30,269 nucleotides of DNA from Phycisphaerales bacterium (GCA_022839625.1 JALHJL010000049.1:1-30269), one strand, 5' to 3'; shown: positions 1-7,123, counted from the first letter of the stretch. The notes: generated by a model from the sequence alone, not told the origin. Numbers and translations: made by a program.

Positions 1-447
1 CACCTCTGGGGCGCGAACGAAGACCTGCCGCCGATCCTGCTGCTGCACGTCGGCGAACGCTGGTACCAGCCCGGCGTCGGCCGGTTCGTGCAAAGGGATG
101 CGATTGGGACGGGCGGTGGATTGAATGTGTACGCGTATTGCAGCGCGGATCCGCTATCAACGACCGATGCGTTGGGTTTGCGCACGCTCGGCGACCATGG
201 TGAGTACTGGACGCGCACGACACCCGAACAGGCCTATACCGACCTTACAGGAGGCAAAAGCTCGTGGATGGATGACCCACGAAAAGTCCGGAAGGTCCAG
301 TTTTGCCTCGACGTAGGCGCGACGCTGGTTACGTGGCTGGCGCCGCAGATCGGTGTGGTAAGGGAGGTCGTCAGGATCGGAGGACGCTCAGTTACTGTCG
401 TGAAGTGGATCATTAACGGCGTCGAGGTGTGGTCGGAGAGTGAGTGA
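1..447 (+). CDS. RHS repeat-associated core fragment with C-terminal tip (5' end outside window)
   Basis: The frame is open from base 1, so the gene begins upstream. The first ~60 codons carry the end of an RHS core: HLWGANEDLPP, then GRFVQRDAIG, GLNVYAYC and a DALGL motif matching the usual DPxGL boundary. After this boundary comes a variable tip of about 90 residues with a hydrophobic stretch (LVTWLAPQIGVV) and an acidic end. In RHS families the core forms a shell and the residues after the DPxGL boundary are often a toxin or effector; I do not recognise this tip. A membrane protein gene follows 66 nt downstream and could be a partner or immunity gene. Its first 60 bases recur exactly at 1233-1292. 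It may be the true 3' end of a large RHS gene or a displaced cassette; the window cannot decide. Confidence 0.75.
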   Translation, partial: HLWGANEDLPPILLLHVGERWYQPGVGRFVQRDAIGTGGGLNVYAYCSADPLSTTDALGLRTLGDHGEYWTRTTPEQAYTDLTGGKSSWMDDPRKVRKVQFCLDVGATLVTWLAPQIGVVREVVRIGGRSVTVVKWIINGVEVWSESE

Positions 448-513
448 CGCGGCCGCGCGCCGGTAGCGTACTGGCCAGTTACGAGGCCAGACTTCGTGCA
501 CGGAGGAAGGCTT

Positions 514-1164
514 GTGCTCACGGCAAACACCCGTCCATTCTGTCCGCAGTGCAACTACAACCTCAACGGGCTTCCCGGTGATCCGGTGCGTTGTCCGGAG
601 TGCGGGGAAATCTCGTGGGAAGCCGACCTGCGTATCGCGGCAGCCCAGATCGAGCAGCGCGTTCGCACCGCAGAAACGCTGTTGAGCATCTGCGTACTCG
701 GGATGTGGGTCGCTGCACTCGGAGGAAGTATTCTCTTGTTCTTCGGAGTGGCAGGAGGGGGCGCGCTGTTGCTCGGCGGCCTGGTTGTGTGGGGGGCGGG
801 ACTGAGGTGGTTTGTCTGCCACATCCCGCGTGCCGAAGGACGCTGGGGTGCGGTCGGCTGGTATCACGTAACTGGCCTCGTGTGGTTGGGCGCTTTGAGC
901 GGTCTCGCCGCATGCGCGCTGCTGGCGTTCGACGCACTGTCGGCTCGTGGTCGGTGGTGGTTGCATACTGCCATCCTAGCGGGCGCTCTCACTGCAGCAT
1001 GGATTCGGCGAGAAACCGCGCGGCGGTTCCTGGGTTGGCCCTACACGACGGCGCAGGCTCGCTTGGAGATGGTTTGTCGGCGTGAGGCGGTCCGACAAGC
1101 CCGGCAAGCTCGGCAGGAACGCCGTAGCAGTCTGGCGGAGCCATCTCACGGAGTACTGCCTTGA
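514..1164 (+). CDS. Zinc-ribbon membrane protein, about four TM segments
   Basis: I chose the GTG at 514 because a GGAGG lies 7 nt upstream; a GTG at 496 is possible but poorly placed. The protein (216 aa) opens with a zinc ribbon, CPQCNYNL followed about 11 residues later by CPECG. Four hydrophobic segments follow (around LLSICVLGMWVAAL, GGALLLGGLVVWGAG, GLVWLGALSGLAACALL and TAILAGALTAAWI), then a basic, Gln/Arg-rich tail. This pairing of a short N-terminal zinc ribbon with membrane helices is common in planctomycete proteins of unknown function. It sits directly behind an RHS tip, so an immunity or tip-partner role is conceivable but unproven. A smaller protein with a similar zinc ribbon, placed at its C-terminus, lies at 2662-3030. 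Confidence 0.7.
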   Translation: MLTANTRPFCPQCNYNLNGLPGDPVRCPECGEISWEADLRIAAAQIEQRVRTAETLLSICVLGMWVAALGGSILLFFGVAGGGALLLGGLVVWGAGLRWFVCHIPRAEGRWGAVGWYHVTGLVWLGALSGLAACALLAFDALSARGRWWLHTAILAGALTAAWIRRETARRFLGWPYTTAQARLEMVCRREAVRQARQARQERRSSLAEPSHGVLP

Positions 1165-1187
1165 GCGCGCGGGCATCGAACGTGGGG

Positions 1188-1651
1188 CGGTGCAAGTACG
1201 CCGGTTCGTACGGCTACGAGTGGGGGATGATCCACCTCTGGGGCGCGAACGAAGACCTGCCGCCGATCCTGCTGCTGCACGTCGGCGAACGCAAAGGGAT
1301 CCGATTGGGATTGCGGGGGGGTTGAATGTGTATGCGTACTGCGAGAGCGATCCTGCGGGGATTGTGGACCCGCTTGGGCTTGCCGCGCGCCCGCCGACGT
1401 CCCAACCGGTGAAAAGGCGGATCAACTGGCACTTCGTTGTGCATGCCGTGCCTTTGGCGGTGTTCGGCGTCGGGAGTGCGTGCGTGGGGGACGTCGTGTG
1501 CACGGTCTTCATCGGATGGGTTCCAGGCTCAGGGTACAGACCGGGCGACTGCGTCCGAGCTGTGGTCCGCGGCTGCAAGGAGTGTGCAACAGAAGAGGTG
1601 CCGGACTCAGGGCCGGGGGAGGACAAGGAAAGGGAGGAGAACAAACGATGA
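1188..1651 (+). pseudogene. Frameshifted RHS core/tip remnant
   Basis: The RHS core signature starts in one frame (YAGSYGYEWGMIHLWGANE, from 1197) and runs through 60 bases identical to 1-60. Compared with the first copy, 31 bases are then missing (the part encoding WYQPGVGRFV). This moves the remaining homology (QRDPIG, GLNVYAYC, DPLGL) into another frame, so no single frame keeps the whole core. The tip after DPLGL is about 90 residues with one hydrophobic helix (VVHAVPLAVFGVGSACVG) and a charged tail ending at a TGA in 1649-1651. The frame holding the tip is open from a non-homologous GTG at 1082, so a shortened product is possible. Its stop overlaps the ATG of the next gene (ATGA). Confidence 0.75.
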
Positions 1652-2160
1652 CGCAAGGGCTGCGGCGTCCGGGCAGGCTGAGAGCCCACGAGTCGTGGAT
1701 CTTCGCGGTCCTGCTCGTCTGGTATATCGGCTACGTGCTGGTGTGCATGCTCGCTGACCCACGGGCCGCGCGGCCGTGGGATGTGGTTGTGCCGACTGCG
1801 GTGCTGGGCAGTGCCTATTGGGGGGTGGGTGTCTGGATCTGGGTGGGCTTGCGGCGCGACCGACGCCGCATCGCGGCGATCTGCTGGGCAGGCTTCACCG
1901 TAGTTGGCGTGATGGTGAGCCTCGGTGTTACGGCGGCTGGCCTCAACAAGGGAGCTCACCGGATCATCTTCGCTTGGGATCTGCTGTACCTGCTGTGGGC
2001 GCTGTTGGCTCTTGGTGTCCTGGGCGCCGGAACTTGGGTGAAACCCGACGTGAACGGAACAGGGCCTGATGGTTGCCGGGAGGCACTGCCGGAATACCCT
2101 CAGGCCGGGCACGAAGAGCGCACGGGTGCGCCGGAACAGCAACGGCGAGGGTTGCCGTGA
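1648..2160 (+). CDS. Four-TM membrane protein coupled to the RHS tip
   Basis: The start ATG at 1648 has a strong GGAGGAG ribosome site 8 nt upstream and overlaps the stop of the preceding RHS-tip frame (ATGA), a typical translational-coupling layout. The protein has 170 residues with four hydrophobic segments: around WIFAVLLVWYIGYVLVCML, VVVPTAVLGSAYWGVGVWIW, CWAGFTVVGVMVSLGVTAAG and LLYLLWALLALGVLGAGTW. The tail is polar and Gln/Arg rich. I do not recognise a family. Small polytopic proteins directly behind toxin tips are often immunity proteins; that is only a context inference here. The hydrophobicity pattern and good ribosome site argue for a real gene even though its upstream partner is damaged. 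Confidence 0.65.
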   Translation: MTQGLRRPGRLRAHESWIFAVLLVWYIGYVLVCMLADPRAARPWDVVVPTAVLGSAYWGVGVWIWVGLRRDRRRIAAICWAGFTVVGVMVSLGVTAAGLNKGAHRIIFAWDLLYLLWALLALGVLGAGTWVKPDVNGTGPDGCREALPEYPQAGHEERTGAPEQQRRGLP

Positions 2161-2199
2161 GCGTGCGCCTGTCATGGCTATCCCGGCTGGTGGGCGCAC

Positions 2200-2556
2200 G
2201 GCGACCTGATCGGCTCGACGATGATGGAGACGGGGCCGACGGGCGAGGTCGTGGAGATACGCGTTCGGCGCGCCCTGATCGCCCACAGCTTCGAGATATT
2301 CACAGTGGACGTCGGCCTGGAAGCGCTGCGCTGCACTGGGGATCACCCGTTCTGGGTCAACGGGAAGGGTTGGACCGCGGTGCGCAAAATTGGGGTCGGG
2401 GACGAGTTGGCAACGGCAAGCGTCAATACCCTGCGCGTCGAGAACATCCGTAGCGAGCGGCTTACAAGCCCCGTGATAGTCGTGCTGTTGACGGTCGACG
2501 AGCCTCACAATTACTTCGTGGGAATGTCCGGTATCCTCGTCCATAACAAGCAATAA
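2200..2556 (+). pseudogene. Truncated Hint (pretoxin-Hint) domain remnant ending VHNKQ
   Basis: The translation shows the middle and end of a Hint domain: GDLI, then ETG..GEVVEI, CTGDHPFWVNGKGW with GVGDEL, and finally VDEPHNYFVGMSGILVHN followed by KQ and a stop. TGDHPFWV and the terminal HN are the self-processing core motifs of this family. The N-terminal block that normally starts with the catalytic Cys (CFxxGT) is missing; upstream the frame meets the stop of the previous gene at 2158-2160. An ATG at 2221 could give a 111-residue product, but it would lack the splicing nucleophile, so I call it a remnant. Nothing is encoded after VHNKQ, and a strong terminator follows. Confidence 0.75.
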
Positions 2557-2581
2557 TCGGCGTCGCGTTGCGAACGACGCA

Positions 2582-2611
2582 GCGCCCCGCTAAGACGGGG
2601 CGCCCTTTTTT
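2582..2611 (+). terminator. Rho-independent terminator after the Hint remnant
   Basis: A perfect 8-bp GC stem (GCGCCCCG at 2582-2589 with CGGGGCGC at 2596-2603), a 6-nt loop, then CC and six Ts. It lies 25 nt after the Hint stop and closes the RHS/Hint stretch. It is the clearest intrinsic terminator in the window. Confidence 0.85.
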
Positions 2612-2661
2612 CATAAGCGAGCCCGTTTGATCCCGGGCGACCACCCCGCAGGAGCCTGACG

Positions 2662-3030
2662 ATGCTTTCGGGAGTTCACGACGAAGCGACCCAACAAAGC
2701 CTCATATCGCGCTGCACCGAACAACTCCGCGCCCGGCGAAAGAGGGTGCTGCTATTGAGCTGCTCGCTGATGGGCGCCGCGGTCGCCGTCGTCGTGACAT
2801 GGATGTCGCTAGGTTTTTGGGGGCGGATGTTCGCTTTCTTCCTGGGCGCCCTCACCGTGACCTTGTTCCTGAAGGCATGGGAGCGCCGACAGGTGCGTAG
2901 AATGTTGCCCGATGTACTGCGAGCCCACGGCCGATGCGAGAACTGTGGCTACGACCTTTCGGCCGCAACTGCCGGGCAGCGCTGCCCGGAGTGCGGCGCG
3001 CCGTTCGAGTCTCCTCGCCGCAACCCCTGA
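2662..3030 (+). CDS. Small membrane protein with C-terminal zinc ribbon
   Basis: The ATG at 2662 has AGGAG 8 nt upstream. The 122-residue product has a polar N-terminus, two adjacent hydrophobic helices (around VLLLSCSLMGAAVAVVVTWM and MFAFFLGALTVTLFL), a basic linker, and a C-terminal zinc ribbon CENCGYDL...CPECGAPF. The CxxCGYxL ribbon resembles that of the protein at 514-1164, but the domain order is reversed. The function is unknown. Its stop codon is followed, in the same frame, by a Hint C-terminal remnant (3052-3138), repeating the arrangement of membrane protein then toxin-domain tail seen just upstream. Confidence 0.75.
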   Translation: MLSGVHDEATQQSLISRCTEQLRARRKRVLLLSCSLMGAAVAVVVTWMSLGFWGRMFAFFLGALTVTLFLKAWERRQVRRMLPDVLRAHGRCENCGYDLSAATAGQRCPECGAPFESPRRNP

Positions 3031-3051
3031 ACGGGTAGGCCGGACAGGCCG

Positions 3052-3138
3052 ATTCGGGTGTACAATGTCAGGGTGGAACCGGCCCACACGTTCTATGTCG
3101 GGACATCGAAGGTGCTTGTGCACAACAAGAGTGTGTAA
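3052..3138 (+). pseudogene. Second Hint C-terminal tail, ending VHNKSV
   Basis: About 28 codons read IRVYNVRVEPAHTFYVG then TSKVLVHNKSV and a TAA. V-x-P-A-H-T-F/Y-x-V-G followed by VLVHN is the last strand pair and C-terminal Asn of Hint domains. The frame is closed upstream by the stop of the preceding gene, and no start codon or rest of the domain is present, so this is a short leftover. Confidence 0.75.
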
Positions 3139-3228
3139 TGGGAGTAAGCGCTCGACCGAGGGCAGGTTGACGGCGTGTGGCTGACGGCGGAGGGCTGGGG
3201 CTGGGTGGGGGGTTACGCCGCGGTGGGC

Positions 3229-3256
3229 GGCGGGCGGGGTGGGCGTCCCGCCCGCC
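3229..3256. repeat. Perfect 10-bp GC hairpin in the 3139-3577 intergenic stretch
   Basis: GGCGGGCGGG at 3229-3238 pairs with CCCGCCCGCC at 3247-3256 across an 8-nt loop. No T run follows on either strand, so it is not a standard terminator. Apart from this hairpin and the promoter at 3410, I see no supported gene in 3139-3577. Confidence 0.5.
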
Positions 3257-3409
3257 AACGACGCCGGGTACCCGCCGTGACTTTCGTAGCCGGCCGTCGG
3301 CTGGAGCCATGTGATGCCCGCGTGGGCACTCTTCCGCCCCCTCCCGGGCGGACCGGCGCACGCTGACCTCGTCAGTTGCCCTGTGTGGGCACTTTTGTTG
3401 CCGAACCTG

Positions 3410-3438
3410 TTGCCGCGCTGAGGCGCGCGCTGGATAAT
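3410..3438 (+). promoter_or_regulatory. Sigma-70-type promoter for the hemerythrin pair
   Basis: TTGCCG at 3410-3415, a 17-nt spacer, and GATAAT at 3433-3438. The expected transcript start near 3445 leaves a leader of about 130 nt before the ATG at 3578. The same TTGCC(A/G) -35 with a 17-nt spacer recurs at 13921-13949 and 22573-22601. Confidence 0.6.
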
Positions 3439-3577
3439 GATGTCACGGTGGTGAACACCCGGACGGCTGCCGTCAGCGGCCTCGGCCCCGGGGCGGGCAG
3501 GCACCTGGAATGGGTGACCAGGACGGCTCGGGCCGGCGTGCACGTGATCGCGGCGTTCGGAATCGCGGAGAAACCAC

Positions 3578-4039
3578 ATGCCCACCGAGGACATCGTCCG
3601 CTGGTTGCGCCACGAGCACGATGACACCCGCGAGTTGGCCGGCCGCTTGCGGGCGCGGATCGCCTCACCGCCGCGCGGTGGAAAGCAGGAGTGGATCGAG
3701 GAGCTGCGCGCGCGGTTCGCTGACTTCGCGACCCACCTCCGGCGACGTATGACCGAAGAGGAACGGGGCGGTTATCTCACGCCGGTCTTGCAGGCCCGGC
3801 CAGCGTTGTCCGCCGCCGTGGGCGTGTTGCGGCACGAGCATGACGAGCTCGGCCGTCTGGTCGAGCGCCTCGGCCGCACGATCGGAACGCTGCGTCCCCA
3901 GCACAACCTGCTGCTGCGCGACTGCTGCAAGCGCATGGAAGATCTGTTGTGTTGGGTGGAGCGGCACGAAGAACACGAGAACCACATCGTGCTGTACGCC
4001 CTTGTGGACTCCGGCCAGGCGGAAGCGCGGCCGGCCTGA
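3578..4039 (+). CDS. Hemerythrin-like HHE-domain protein 1
   Basis: A 153-residue, all-helical protein with the spaced histidines and acids of hemerythrin-like domains: H12/H14 in helix 1, H53 with E60-E62, H86/H88 (RHEHDEL) and H130/H133/H136 (ERHEEHENH). Such proteins bind a di-iron centre and act in O2, NO or iron handling and sensing, usually in the cytoplasm. It has no signal peptide or fused domain. An adjacent Cys pair (C116-C117 in RDCCKR) is shared with the next gene. That paralogue starts 10 nt after this stop, so the two form an operon. The ATG at 3578 gives an N-terminus colinear with the paralogue. Confidence 0.85.
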   Translation: MPTEDIVRWLRHEHDDTRELAGRLRARIASPPRGGKQEWIEELRARFADFATHLRRRMTEEERGGYLTPVLQARPALSAAVGVLRHEHDELGRLVERLGRTIGTLRPQHNLLLRDCCKRMEDLLCWVERHEEHENHIVLYALVDSGQAEARPA

Positions 4040-4049
4040 AAGGTCCCCG

Positions 4050-4502
4050 ATGGATTCCGATGACCTGACGACCTGGATGCTCGAAGAGCATACGAAGGTG
4101 GCCGAGCTGGCGGCGCACCTCCGCCAAAGGGTTGCCTCGGCGCCGCGCGGCGATCCGGCGCGCTGGATTGCCGAGCTGCGCAGGGAGTTTGACGAGTTTT
4201 TCCTGCACATGGCGCGTCACCTGGAGCTGGAGGAAGCGGGCGGCTACCTCGCGCAGGTGGTCGAGTTGCGGCCGACGCTTGCCCAGGCGGTGGAGATCAT
4301 CCGCCACGAACACGAAGAGCTGTCGCAGATCTTCCGCGAAGTGCAGGAGGCCGTGCATGAACTGGGGCCGGCCGACGTCCTCCTGCTGCGCGACTGCTGC
4401 AAGCGCATCGAATACCTGCTGACCTGGCTGGAACGGCACGAGGAGCACGAGAACCACGTCGTGGTCTATGCCTTCACCCAGGACTTCGGCGGGCCGGACT
4501 GA
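4050..4502 (+). CDS. Hemerythrin-like HHE-domain protein 2 (paralogue)
   Basis: A 150-residue paralogue of the preceding gene, aligning without gaps through about residue 140. The putative iron ligands fall at the same positions: H14, H53, E61, H86/H88, H130/H133/H136, and the DCCKR Cys pair C116-C117 is kept. The ribosome site is weak (AAAGGT 5-10 nt before ATG), so translation may be coupled to the upstream gene. Gap-free alignment and spacing point to a recent tandem duplication followed by divergence. The pair may form a heterodimer, or each may form a homodimer. The role is inferred as O2/NO/iron binding; a FixL/FixJ-like pair follows about 380 nt downstream. Confidence 0.85.
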   Translation: MDSDDLTTWMLEEHTKVAELAAHLRQRVASAPRGDPARWIAELRREFDEFFLHMARHLELEEAGGYLAQVVELRPTLAQAVEIIRHEHEELSQIFREVQEAVHELGPADVLLLRDCCKRIEYLLTWLERHEEHENHVVVYAFTQDFGGPD

Positions 4503-4660
4503 CACGCCCGCGGCCGATGGCCTCCGCACCGCCGCTCATCGCCTGACCGCCCGATCCCGCCACAGACCCCATGTCACACCGCAATCTTGTTGGTGAAGCC
4601 GCACGCGGCAAGCCTGCGCCGCCCGACACGGCTCGACGTAACGCAGTAGAGCCGCCCCGG

Positions 4661-4689
4661 GTGGCGAACCGCGAATGCAGCGCTACAAT
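4661..4689 (+). promoter_or_regulatory. Candidate promoter upstream of the FixL-like kinase
   Basis: GTGGCG at 4661-4666, a 17-nt spacer and TACAAT at 4684-4689. The -10 is good and the -35 weak. It lies in the 379-nt gap 4503-4881, in which I otherwise see only GC-rich low-complexity DNA (many GCGCGC runs around 4807-4862) and no supported gene. Confidence 0.4.
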
Positions 4690-4881
4690 GAACAGGTTCG
4701 GGTCGCGCGGGAAAACCGCGGCGTTTCTTGTGTTGCGCCGGCACGCTCCCGCTGAAGTCGAAGGTAATCGGCCCTATGGGTACACGGGTGAATCCTGCGA
4801 CGTTGCGCGCGGCCCGGCGCGCGCGGCTCGCCCTGCTGGCGCGCGCCGCGTTGGCGCGCCGGCGGACTGACCCGGTCCGCC

Positions 4882-5733
4882 GTGGCGTACCTGCGATCGA
4901 AAAGCGAAGCGACGTCGCACACGCCGGCGAAGTCCGCACAGCGGATGCACCGTCGCGTTCAATCCGGCCGGGACCGCCACAGGCCCAAGATCGGCCCGGC
5001 CGGCACACCTGCCCCCCCCACCGCCGTCTCGCCGCCCGACACGCTGCATGAGCTAGCCGCCTTGCTGACCCACGAGCTCAGCCAACCGCTGGCGGCGATC
5101 CACAATTATGCGCGCGGCGGCTTGCGGCACCTCGAGGGCGGCACGGCCACGACGGCGGAACTTGCGGAGGCCATGCAGGAAATTGCGGACAGCGCCATCC
5201 GGGCTGGAGAAATCATCCGCACGCTTCGGAATCTCGTCCGCCAGAGCCCGCCCGAACGTCAGCGCGTCGATCCGAACGACCTCGTGTTGCGCGCTGCGCG
5301 CACGGTGAGGCCGGAGTGCCGGCAGCGGAGTATCGCGCTGGAATTGGACCTTGGCACCGGACTGCCGCACCTGCAACTGGACCCCGCTCAGATGGAGCTG
5401 GTGCTGGGGAACCTGCTGCGCAACGCGCTGGAGGCGATGGACGACACGCCGCCCGAGCGGCGGGAGTTGGTCGTCCGCACGGCCCGGGCAGCCGGCAACC
5501 ACGTCGAGCTCGCCGTGCTGGACCGCGGCGTCGGGGCGGACGAGGACGCCCTGCCACGGCTCTTCACGCCGTCGTACACCACCAAGCCCCACGGATTGGG
5601 GATCGGACTCTGGGTCTCCCGCGCCATCGTGCAGGCCCACGAAGGATGTCTTTGGGCCGAGCAGAGGCCGGGCGGCGGCGCAATCTTCCGGCTGGTCCTG
5701 CCGGTTTCGGGGAGCGGAACGAATGCCAGATAA
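4882..5733 (+). CDS. FixL/TodS-like sensor histidine kinase without a visible sensor domain
   Basis: A 283-residue kinase. Residues 1-50 are basic and low-complexity. The H-box is LTHELSQPLAAI (phospho-acceptor H64), the N-box contains GNLLRNALEA (N177/N181), the G1 box is DRGVG (214-218), and LFTPSYTT with GLGIGL closes the ATP-binding domain. The ELSQPLAAI form of the H-box is typical of the FixL/TodS group. No PAS, GAF or membrane segment is seen, so signal input must come from another protein or from the short N-terminus. The GTG at 4882 is a provisional start; M22 (ATG, 4945) is an alternative. The gene overlaps the FixJ-like regulator by 11 nt, so the two are almost certainly partners. 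Confidence 0.85.
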   Translation: MAYLRSKSEATSHTPAKSAQRMHRRVQSGRDRHRPKIGPAGTPAPPTAVSPPDTLHELAALLTHELSQPLAAIHNYARGGLRHLEGGTATTAELAEAMQEIADSAIRAGEIIRTLRNLVRQSPPERQRVDPNDLVLRAARTVRPECRQRSIALELDLGTGLPHLQLDPAQMELVLGNLLRNALEAMDDTPPERRELVVRTARAAGNHVELAVLDRGVGADEDALPRLFTPSYTTKPHGLGIGLWVSRAIVQAHEGCLWAEQRPGGGAIFRLVLPVSGSGTNAR

Positions 5734-6373
5734 CGGCCCCGTCGTCTTCGTCGTGGACGACGACACCAAGCACCGGCAGTCCCTGGCCTGGCTGCTGAAA
5801 GGCGTCGGTTTGGAAGTGCGGGCCTACGAATCCGCCCGCGAGTTCCTCCAGGAGTACGCCCCGGCGCGCTGGGGTTGCCTGCTGCTGGACCTCCGCATGC
5901 CGCACATGGGTGGGCTTGAGCTTCAGGAGCTGCTGAAGGCCAGGGGCATCCGCCTGCCGACCATCATTGTCACCGGGCACGGCGAGGTGCCGTCGGCCGT
6001 GCGGGCCATGAAGGCCGGCGCCGTCGACTTCATCGAAAAGCCGTTTGCCGAGCAAGTCCTCATCGAGTGCGTACAGCGCGCCGTGGAGAATGCCCGGCAC
6101 TTCCATGAAACGGTCCGCAAGCAGGCCGCGCTGGCGTCCCGCCTCGCGCAACTGACGCCGCGCGAGACCGAGGTGATGAACCTCATTGTCGCCGGCCTGC
6201 GAAACAAAGAGGTCGCCCTCCGGCTCGGGCTGAGCGAACGGACGGTCGAGATTCACCGCGCCGGGGTCATGCGGAAGCTCGCGGTGAGCAGCCTGGCCGA
6301 GCTGGTGCGCGTGGCCGGCAGCGCAGGCGACCCGCATCCGGGCACGCCGGGATCGCACGCCGTCAGCTTCTGA
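5723..6373 (+). CDS. FixJ/NarL-family response regulator (REC + LuxR HTH)
   Basis: The 216-residue protein has a receiver domain with acidic pair D12/D13, phospho-acceptor D56 (LLLDLRMP), T84 and K107 (EKPF), followed by a LuxR/GerE-type helix-turn-helix at about 144-200 (LTPRETEVMNLIVAG...NKEVALRLGLSERTVEIHR). EKPF and the LTPRE start of the HTH are typical of FixJ. The ATG at 5723 lies inside the kinase gene (11-nt overlap), implying translational coupling. It is expected to bind DNA as a phosphorylation-driven dimer; its targets are unknown. The C-terminal ~20 residues are Gly/Pro-rich and unassigned. Confidence 0.9.
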   Translation: MPDNGPVVFVVDDDTKHRQSLAWLLKGVGLEVRAYESAREFLQEYAPARWGCLLLDLRMPHMGGLELQELLKARGIRLPTIIVTGHGEVPSAVRAMKAGAVDFIEKPFAEQVLIECVQRAVENARHFHETVRKQAALASRLAQLTPRETEVMNLIVAGLRNKEVALRLGLSERTVEIHRAGVMRKLAVSSLAELVRVAGSAGDPHPGTPGSHAVSF

Positions 6374-6634
6374 TTCCGCCTCCGCACGCCGCCGTTCTTG
6401 CACGTGCCATGAGCTGCTTCCCACCGAGCCGTCGCTGGCACCGCAAGCGAGTGGGTCGGATAAGACTGGGCCGCGCGCCCCCGGTTTCCCAGGCCGGCCT
6501 CCCAGGTATCGCCGGCGGCGCCCCGTGACGATGAATACTCTGCGAACGGAAGGCCACGATCCGGCGTCGGTCATGCTCACCCAGCCCGAGGACCGGATGC
6601 CGCCAAGTTCCACCTTGCGACCCAAGGAGCCGTG

Positions 6635-7123
6635 ATGCGCCCCTGGTGGGACGACCCGCGACTCGTCGACACGCTGCCGATTTCCCCGCAGGCGTACCAG
6701 GCGACCCTCCGGACACTGGACGCGCTCCAGAGTCCCGCTCCGGGCGTGCCCGAAGGCTGCCCGCCATCCCGTACACGCCCTCGACCTCACCCTTTGTCCG
6801 CCCGCGTCCTGCTGCGCTTCGCGGATGGCGGGCGCGCGGCGTACGCCGTGAAGGCACATCGCCTCAACGTCACCGACGTTGCGTTCCTCCACGGGTTCCC
6901 GGTCGCGCCGGATACCTGGTGTGAGATCGCGCTGCACGACCTTGACCAGCGCGTCGCCGTGCCGTCGGGCCGCGTGGTCGGCTGCCGTGACCTCGGCCAG
7001 CGGGTCTACGAGATCAACGTCGCGTTCACGCGGCCGCTGGACACCTCCCGCTTCCTGCCTGTCTCGGCTCACAAGGCGGGCAGCGACTCGGTCCTCCTGG
7101 CCGTGCGCCGTTTTCCCGCCTAG
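6635..7123 (+). CDS. PilZ-like protein
   Basis: A 162-residue protein; the ATG at 6635 is 5 nt after AAGGAG. Residues ~50-150 look like a PilZ beta-barrel: a strand with VLLRFADGG, LNVTDVAFLHGFPV in place of the usual D/NxSxxG turn, then GRVVGCRDLGQRVYEINVAF resembling the last PilZ strands. PilZ domains bind c-di-GMP through an RxxxR and a D/NxSxxG motif; I see no RxxxR before the barrel and the second motif is altered, so nucleotide binding is doubtful. It converges with a GGDEF/HD-GYP gene, which supports a c-di-GMP context. The 261 nt upstream (6374-6634) hold no feature I can support. Confidence 0.5.
   Translation: MRPWWDDPRLVDTLPISPQAYQATLRTLDALQSPAPGVPEGCPPSRTRPRPHPLSARVLLRFADGGRAAYAVKAHRLNVTDVAFLHGFPVAPDTWCEIALHDLDQRVAVPSGRVVGCRDLGQRVYEINVAFTRPLDTSRFLPVSAHKAGSDSVLLAVRRFPA

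Noticed and set aside
2158..2160. TGA between the 4-TM gene and the Hint remnant considered as another selenocysteine codon
   Set aside because: The sequence on either side does not form one protein, no redox motif spans the TGA, and no SECIS-like hairpin with a GGU loop follows at the right distance.
976..2553. A 525-codon minus-strand frame across the RHS/Hint region
   Set aside because: The composition is that of an antisense shadow; the plus strand carries clear RHS, membrane and Hint sequence with ribosome sites.
3376..3624. An 82-codon frame before the first hemerythrin gene
   Set aside because: It overlaps the promoter and the start of the hemerythrin gene, has no ribosome site and shows no similarity I recognise.
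4571..4870. A 99-codon frame between the second hemerythrin and the kinase
   Set aside because: Low-complexity Arg/Ala/Pro translation of GCGC-rich DNA, with no ribosome site or domain.
6374..6634. Possible c-di-GMP riboswitch before the PilZ-like gene
   Set aside because: The GC-rich segment lacks the conserved GEMM core and loop sequences on both strands.
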